Positions 25,538 to 28,986 of a DNA stretch of 28,986 nt are shown one piece after another (the stretch's first letter is position 1; each line of letters begins with the position of its first letter). Position numbers and translations under genes: made by a program. The DNA comes from CAYMAZ01 sp964428185. GTDB taxonomy: Bacteria > Bacteroidota > Bacteroidia > Bacteroidales > DTU049. Location of the stretch: contig CAYRXH010000029.1 in assembly GCA_964428185.1 (NCBI GenBank), positions 1 through 28,986 on the forward strand. The letters run 5' to 3'. The notes beneath the pieces were generated by a model. That model did not search any database, had not been told where the DNA came from, and worked only from the letters and a program-made list of their open reading frames with translations.

Positions 25538-25545
25538 TAAGTTTG
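25538..25545 (+). promoter_or_regulatory. -7 promoter element of the phosphofructokinase-peptidase unit
   Basis: TAAGTTTG matches TAnnTTTG. It lies inside the longest reading frame of the gene (in-frame ATG at 25525), so translation more likely begins at 25585, 39 nt downstream. Confidence 0.55.
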
Positions 25546-25584
25546 CAATACAAAAAAAACAACAATAAAAAGCACCATTGTTCC

Positions 25585-26820
25585 ATGAAATTAACCGAGA
25601 AAATTTTCAAAGGCAAAACTCTTGCTATCCTTTCCGGTGGAGGAGATACCCCGGCCATTAATTCAAGTATTGAATCAATCCGTAACCGAGCATCTATTCT
25701 GGGATTCAAGGTATACGGTATCCGTCATGGATGGAAGGGGCTACTGGGAGACGGGGATATTATTGACCTGACAAATCAGCCTTACGACGGAGTGTATGGT
25801 GGAACAGCCCTCAAATCAAGCCGAACCAATCCTTTTCCTTCTAAGAAAAATCCTAAAAACAGGGTTCCGCAGATTCTGAACAACCTGAAAAGATATAAAA
25901 TTGATGTGCTTGTAACCATTGGCGGAGATGACACAAACGGAGCAGCAAAAAGACTCTATGAAACAGAAGGTATTCCTGTGATTGGTTTTCCAAAAACCAT
26001 AGACAATGACCTGCGCACAAAAACCATACATTATTATAATGACCAGCAAATTGAAGCAGTGATATGTCCCGGCTTCCCGTCTGCTGCCCTTGGCATTATT
26101 GAATTCACCCAACGTATAAAAACCACAGCAGAGTCACATTCCAGAATAATGGTTCTTGAAATCATGGGACGTGATGCAGGATGGCTCACCGGCAGCGCTG
26201 CATTTGGCGGTTGTGAACTTGCTCTTGTTCCTGAAATTGAAATGACAGCTGAAAAGCGTGATTTTTTCCTTGAAACTGTGAAGGAAAGGTATATGCAAAA
26301 TCCAAAGAAATTCCTTTTGATTGCCGTAGCCGAAGGGGTGAAATGGCATGATGAACGCACAGGAAAACCAGAATATGTGTATGCCAGTTCTGAAGTGGAT
26401 GAATACGGACATCCCAGATTTGGAGGTATCAGTGGCATTATCGCTTCAGATATTTCACAGAAACTGAAAATTGAGGCTAGGGCGCAGATTACCGGGTATT
26501 ATCCAAGGTCAGGATATTGCCGCCAGTATGACCTCAAACTCACTTCTACCCTTGCCGATAAAATCATTGACCTGCTGCTTCGCGAAGATTACGGAAAAAT
26601 GCCCGTCATAAATAAAATCGTTCCTTTTTCTGAACTTGAAGAGTTCAATACTGCTGCCATTGATATGGGAAATATCGGGAACAAACCACTGCCAAATGAA
26701 TATTACGATCTGAACAAATTCGATTTTTCTGAGATCTATAATGATTTTCTTTCCAAAATCGTTGGTGAAAGACAATTCCCCGAATTCAAATACCATTTTC
26801 CGGTAGTAGTACCTGAATAA
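25585..26820 (+). CDS. pfp: 6-phosphofructokinase, pyrophosphate-type residues
   Basis: Phosphorylates fructose 6-phosphate in glycolysis. The 411-residue protein has GGGDT (18-22), GGDDT (113-117), PKTIDND (136-142, catalytic Asp 140) and MGRDAGWL (194-201). The residues matching E. coli Pfk G104 and G124 are D116 and K137. Asp and Lys at these positions are the established signature of pyrophosphate-dependent enzymes, which work reversibly, whereas ATP enzymes have Gly at both. The phosphoryl donor is therefore inferred to be PPi. The start at 25585 (MKLTEKIFKG) is chosen because a -7 box lies upstream inside the longer frame. The M28 peptidase gene begins 2 nt after its stop. Confidence 0.93.
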   Translation: MKLTEKIFKGKTLAILSGGGDTPAINSSIESIRNRASILGFKVYGIRHGWKGLLGDGDIIDLTNQPYDGVYGGTALKSSRTNPFPSKKNPKNRVPQILNNLKRYKIDVLVTIGGDDTNGAAKRLYETEGIPVIGFPKTIDNDLRTKTIHYYNDQQIEAVICPGFPSAALGIIEFTQRIKTTAESHSRIMVLEIMGRDAGWLTGSAAFGGCELALVPEIEMTAEKRDFFLETVKERYMQNPKKFLLIAVAEGVKWHDERTGKPEYVYASSEVDEYGHPRFGGISGIIASDISQKLKIEARAQITGYYPRSGYCRQYDLKLTSTLADKIIDLLLREDYGKMPVINKIVPFSELEEFNTAAIDMGNIGNKPLPNEYYDLNKFDFSEIYNDFLSKIVGERQFPEFKYHFPVVVPE

Positions 26821-26822
26821 TC

Positions 26823-28271
26823 ATGAAAAAAATCAGTCTCATCCTTCTGATTTCATGGATTGCTTTCTGTCATGCACAAAATGTCACACCCGTGCTTCAG
26901 GTTTCAAGCGATTCACTTATGAAACATACTGATTTCTTCAGTTTGCCAGACAAAATGGGCAGACTGCCTGGCACTGAAGGCTTTAACAAATCGGCAGACT
27001 ATGCCATCACATTGTTCAAAAATTATAAGATTGAGCCTCTGCCGGGATTTGAACAGTTCAGACAGTATGTCCCACTTGAAAGCAATTTGATTCATGGTCC
27101 ATGCGAATTTCATGTCATTCATTACAACAAAGGAATTGTAGAATCAGTCCACGGAGAGAATTATTCTTTCAGAGGATTTACAGGTAACGGGAAAATAACC
27201 ACTGAAACAGTATTCTGTGGCTACGGAATCAGTGAAGAATGGTATGATGACTATGCAGATATTGATGTCCGCGAAAAAACAGTTTTGATATTCAAAGGGG
27301 AACCCACATTTGACAGTGGAAAGCAATACAAACCATTCAGTATCAGGAGCCGTGCACAAACTGCCAGGGAACATGGAGCAGCTGCAGTAATTTTTATTCC
27401 TGTTCCGGGAAGTGAAAGATCCAAACCCATAGGCAGTATCATGTGCGGAGAAGGTGAATATATCCCGGACATGCCTTTGCTACAGATTGATTTTGAAACC
27501 TGCGATCTTCTATTTGATGGAACAGGACTAACTACTGATGAGTTATATAGAGAAATCCGTACTAAAAATCAACCGGCTTCAAAACATCTGCCTTCTAAAA
27601 TATCTATAAATATCTCATCTGAATACAAACCTGAAATTAAAAGCTATAATGTTCTTGGTCAAATCACCGGAACTGATCCTGTGCTTGAAAATGAATACAT
27701 TCTGATGACAGCACATCTTGATCACGTCGGTTTTCAATGTGATGTTATTTATCCCGGAGCCAATGACAACGCATCAGGAAGTGCAGCGGTCATTGAACTG
27801 GCAAGGTTGTTTTCACTGCAAAAACCATTGCGAAGTGTTGTTTTTGTTTTATTCACCGCTGAAGAATCAGGCCTTGAGGGAGCTGAATTCATGGCTTCAC
27901 ACCTCCCTATTCCTGCAGAGCAAATTGTGGCAGTAATGAATTTCGACTGCATTGCTGTTGGCGACAGCATTCAGATCGGAAACGGCATTTCATGCCCTGA
28001 ACTTTATCGGATCTGCAAAGGTTTTGATCACAACTCACTGATGGTAAGTCAGACATGGAAAGGAGGAGGTGCTGATCTTACCCCATTTTCAAGATTAGGA
28101 ATACCCGGACTCTATTTCGTTTCCAAATACAGTTATACCCACCTTCACCTTCCATCAGATAGCATCAGCACACTGAATCCTGAAATTTTTACCAGACTGG
28201 TTCAACTGGGTTATGAAACTGCCCGATATGTTTCTGATGGTAAATATGCAAGAGAAGAGATTATTGAATAA
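26823..28271 (+). CDS. Exported M28-family zinc aminopeptidase with PA domain
   Basis: Secreted or periplasmic metallopeptidase of 482 residues. A signal peptide (1-19) is followed by a PA-type insert (about 95-240) and the M28 catalytic domain (about 275-475). Expected di-zinc ligands: H298 in MTAHLDH, bridging D315 in GANDNASG, E347/E348 in FTAEESG (one the general base), D375 in NFDC, and H440 or H442 in YTHLHLPSD. The specificity within M28 cannot be told. It follows the phosphofructokinase gene by 2 nt, so the two are probably co-transcribed, although their functions do not obviously connect. No strong terminator follows. Confidence 0.93.
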   Translation: MKKISLILLISWIAFCHAQNVTPVLQVSSDSLMKHTDFFSLPDKMGRLPGTEGFNKSADYAITLFKNYKIEPLPGFEQFRQYVPLESNLIHGPCEFHVIHYNKGIVESVHGENYSFRGFTGNGKITTETVFCGYGISEEWYDDYADIDVREKTVLIFKGEPTFDSGKQYKPFSIRSRAQTAREHGAAAVIFIPVPGSERSKPIGSIMCGEGEYIPDMPLLQIDFETCDLLFDGTGLTTDELYREIRTKNQPASKHLPSKISINISSEYKPEIKSYNVLGQITGTDPVLENEYILMTAHLDHVGFQCDVIYPGANDNASGSAAVIELARLFSLQKPLRSVVFVLFTAEESGLEGAEFMASHLPIPAEQIVAVMNFDCIAVGDSIQIGNGISCPELYRICKGFDHNSLMVSQTWKGGGADLTPFSRLGIPGLYFVSKYSYTHLHLPSDSISTLNPEIFTRLVQLGYETARYVSDGKYAREEIIE

Positions 28272-28410
28272 GGCATTCTGCAAGACTCCTGCCAATTCCT
28301 CTGCTTTGAGAAATCTGCGGGAGACAACATTTTGCGGAAGAATACATGAATTGCTTTTTTCCAAAAATCTGATACTCCTATATACAATAAGCCTATAAAA
28401 ATAATTTCGG

Positions 28411-28415
28411 ATAAA
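28411..28415. repeat. Left target-site duplication of the MITE-like element
   Basis: ATAAA directly outside the left inverted repeat, identical to 28627-28631 outside the right one. Confidence 0.82.
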
Positions 28416-28626
28416 CCCAAATCCGTCATTGGAATTATTTGATAGTTATTTCTTTGGCGGTAGAATCTAAATGTAATGCTTTCATAACCAGCAAGAAAAT
28501 CTTACAGCAAAAAAACAAAATTTTTTAATAGACATATAGCATCAAAACTATTGACAATCAAAATGTTACAAATGTTATTTTCTAATGACGGTCATTAGAA
28601 ATAATGAGTCTAATGACGGATTTGGG
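28416..28626. mobile_element. MITE-like non-autonomous transposon, 211 bp
   Basis: CCCAAATCCGTCATT (28416-28430) and its exact reverse complement (28612-28626) form 15-bp terminal inverted repeats; 17 of the outer 18 positions match. The element is flanked by the direct repeat ATAAA (28411-28415 and 28627-28631), a 5-bp target-site duplication. The AT-rich interior contains no reading frame of useful length. Insertion into the DCC gene is shown by the frame that is restored when the element and one ATAAA are removed (216 bp, 72 codons). The parent insertion-sequence family is not identified; 5-bp duplications and ends starting CC occur in several families. Confidence 0.88.
28581..28619. repeat. 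Subterminal repeats in the right end of the MITE-like element
   Basis: TCTAATGACGG occurs at 28581-28591 and again at 28609-28619, a 28-bp period. The inner copy is also half of a near-perfect palindrome, CTAATGAC-G-GTCATTAG (28582-28598). The left end of the element has only the terminal copy, so the two ends differ. Such extra copies may be transposase-binding sites. Confidence 0.65.
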
Positions 28627-28631
28627 ATAAA
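28627..28631. repeat. Right target-site duplication of the MITE-like element
   Basis: ATAAA directly outside the right inverted repeat, pairing with the copy at 28411-28415. Only one copy is needed to rebuild the interrupted coding frame. Confidence 0.82.
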
Positions 28632-28934
28632 GGGAGTTATCAAATATAGTAATGCTGAAATTCTTCTGATTCTCCCCAACTTCACCATGTTTCCGATAAA
28701 CGCACCTGATTCGAAAAACACTCTATCATTTTGCAAACAATATGACTTTTAGTGCCTGCATTCAACGCAGTTCGGAAACGATGAGAAAGCATGGAAATTG
28801 TTGCAAAACGAAATCTTTCATGCCTGTCATTCCTGTGAATATAGCCAAAAGCACGGGAACACAGGATACAATAGTCATCAAAAATTACAACTGGTTTTTC
28901 AGTTTTAGTATCCATGCAGAATTCATCATATATA

Positions 28935-28942
28935 CAAACTTA
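28935..28942 (-). promoter_or_regulatory. -7 promoter element of the broken DCC gene
   Basis: Minus-strand TAAGTTTG, a TAnnTTTG match, 19 nt before the ATG at 28915. Its survival fits a recent inactivation of the gene. The remaining bases to 28986 show no other feature. Confidence 0.5.
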
Positions 28943-28986
28943 CATAAAATTTTAATTACACATAAACGGGATAAAAATCCAGTCCA

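Larger units (their letters stand above)
28308..28915 (-). pseudogene. DCC-family thiol-disulfide oxidoreductase-like gene, broken by transposon and frameshift
   Basis: Remnant of a DCC-family (DUF393) gene. The intact start (28915) gives PVVIFDDYCILCSRAFGYI, with the family CxxC at residues 16 and 19 (CILC). At the T-run 28747-28750 the frame shifts: one missing base takes translation from NAGTK to a new frame reading SYCLQNDRVFFESGAF, which matches the next DCC segment. That frame continues to LYLITPF and is then interrupted by the MITE-like element at 28416-28626. Beyond it the same frame resumes with IRNYFYRLIVY and ends in the DCC-typical SRRFL at 28308. Repaired, the protein would be about 131 residues, normal for the family. 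The ancestral stop is not clear; the frame stays open to 28155. The promoter is still present. Confidence 0.85.

Noticed and set aside
25525..25584. Upstream ATG for phosphofructokinase
   Set aside because: The added 20 residues are Lys/Asn-rich, and the -7 box at 25538-25545 lies within them.
28155..28307. Extension of the DCC frame into the 3' end of the M28 gene
   Set aside because: The frame is open but runs antisense to the peptidase and goes beyond the DCC family end (SRRFL), so the ancestral stop was probably lost and this part is not counted as DCC sequence.
1..28986. CRISPR array, prophage or defence system
   Set aside because: No spaced direct-repeat arrays, integrase, phage structural genes, nucleases or toxin-antitoxin pairs were seen; nearly all genes are core metabolism, transport or protein quality control.

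Overview
The window looks like chromosomal core sequence from a member of the Bacteroidota, probably class Bacteroidia. The genus cannot be read from it. The evidence is threefold: -7 boxes of the form TAnnTTTG lie upstream of most transcription units, start codons mostly lack a Shine-Dalgarno sequence, and one exported enzyme carries a type IX secretion (T9SS/Por) C-terminal domain. There is no CRISPR array, prophage or intact insertion sequence.

Layout. (1) 202-750: small orphan lipoprotein. (2) 819-5912: ATP synthase genes atpB-E-F-H-A-G, lacking atpD and atpC, with a strong hairpin between atpE and atpF. (3) 6010-6522: ferritin with an unusually strong Shine-Dalgarno sequence, closed by a GC-rich terminator. 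(4) 6619-10055: histidine kinase, NarL-type regulator, D-aminoacyl-tRNA deacylase and a YhcC/YtqA-type radical SAM protein, apparently one operon. (5) 16756 down to 10073, minus strand: guaB, two-domain parvulin isomerase, degenerate isomerase lipoprotein, SurA-like chaperone and MoxR ATPase, which reads as an envelope-folding operon led by guaB. (6) 16757-17257: a gap with no recognised gene. (7) 18895-17258, minus: acyl-CoA synthetase. (8) 19048-22540: tRNA-Leu(UAG), then trigger factor, clpP and clpX, a protein folding and degradation operon. (9) 23753-22590, minus: T9SS-exported alpha/beta hydrolase resembling PETase/cutinase enzymes. (10) 25412-23880, minus: POT peptide transporter. (11) 25585-28271: phosphofructokinase with pyrophosphate-type active-site residues, then an exported M28 peptidase. 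(12) 28308-28915, minus: a broken DCC-family (thiol-disulfide oxidoreductase-like) gene.

The most notable observation is at the right edge. A 211-bp element (28416-28626) has 15-bp perfect terminal inverted repeats and a 5-bp direct repeat ATAAA on both sides, and encodes no protein. It is a MITE-like non-autonomous transposon. It sits inside the DCC gene: removing the element plus one ATAAA copy (216 bp) rejoins the reading frame into a recognisable DCC C-terminus. The same gene also carries an independent one-base frameshift in an A-run.

Several starts were moved from the longest possible ORF to a downstream ATG (atpA, moxR-like, isomerase lipoprotein, guaB, hydrolase, phosphofructokinase), because a promoter, an upstream gene or a signal peptide requires it.
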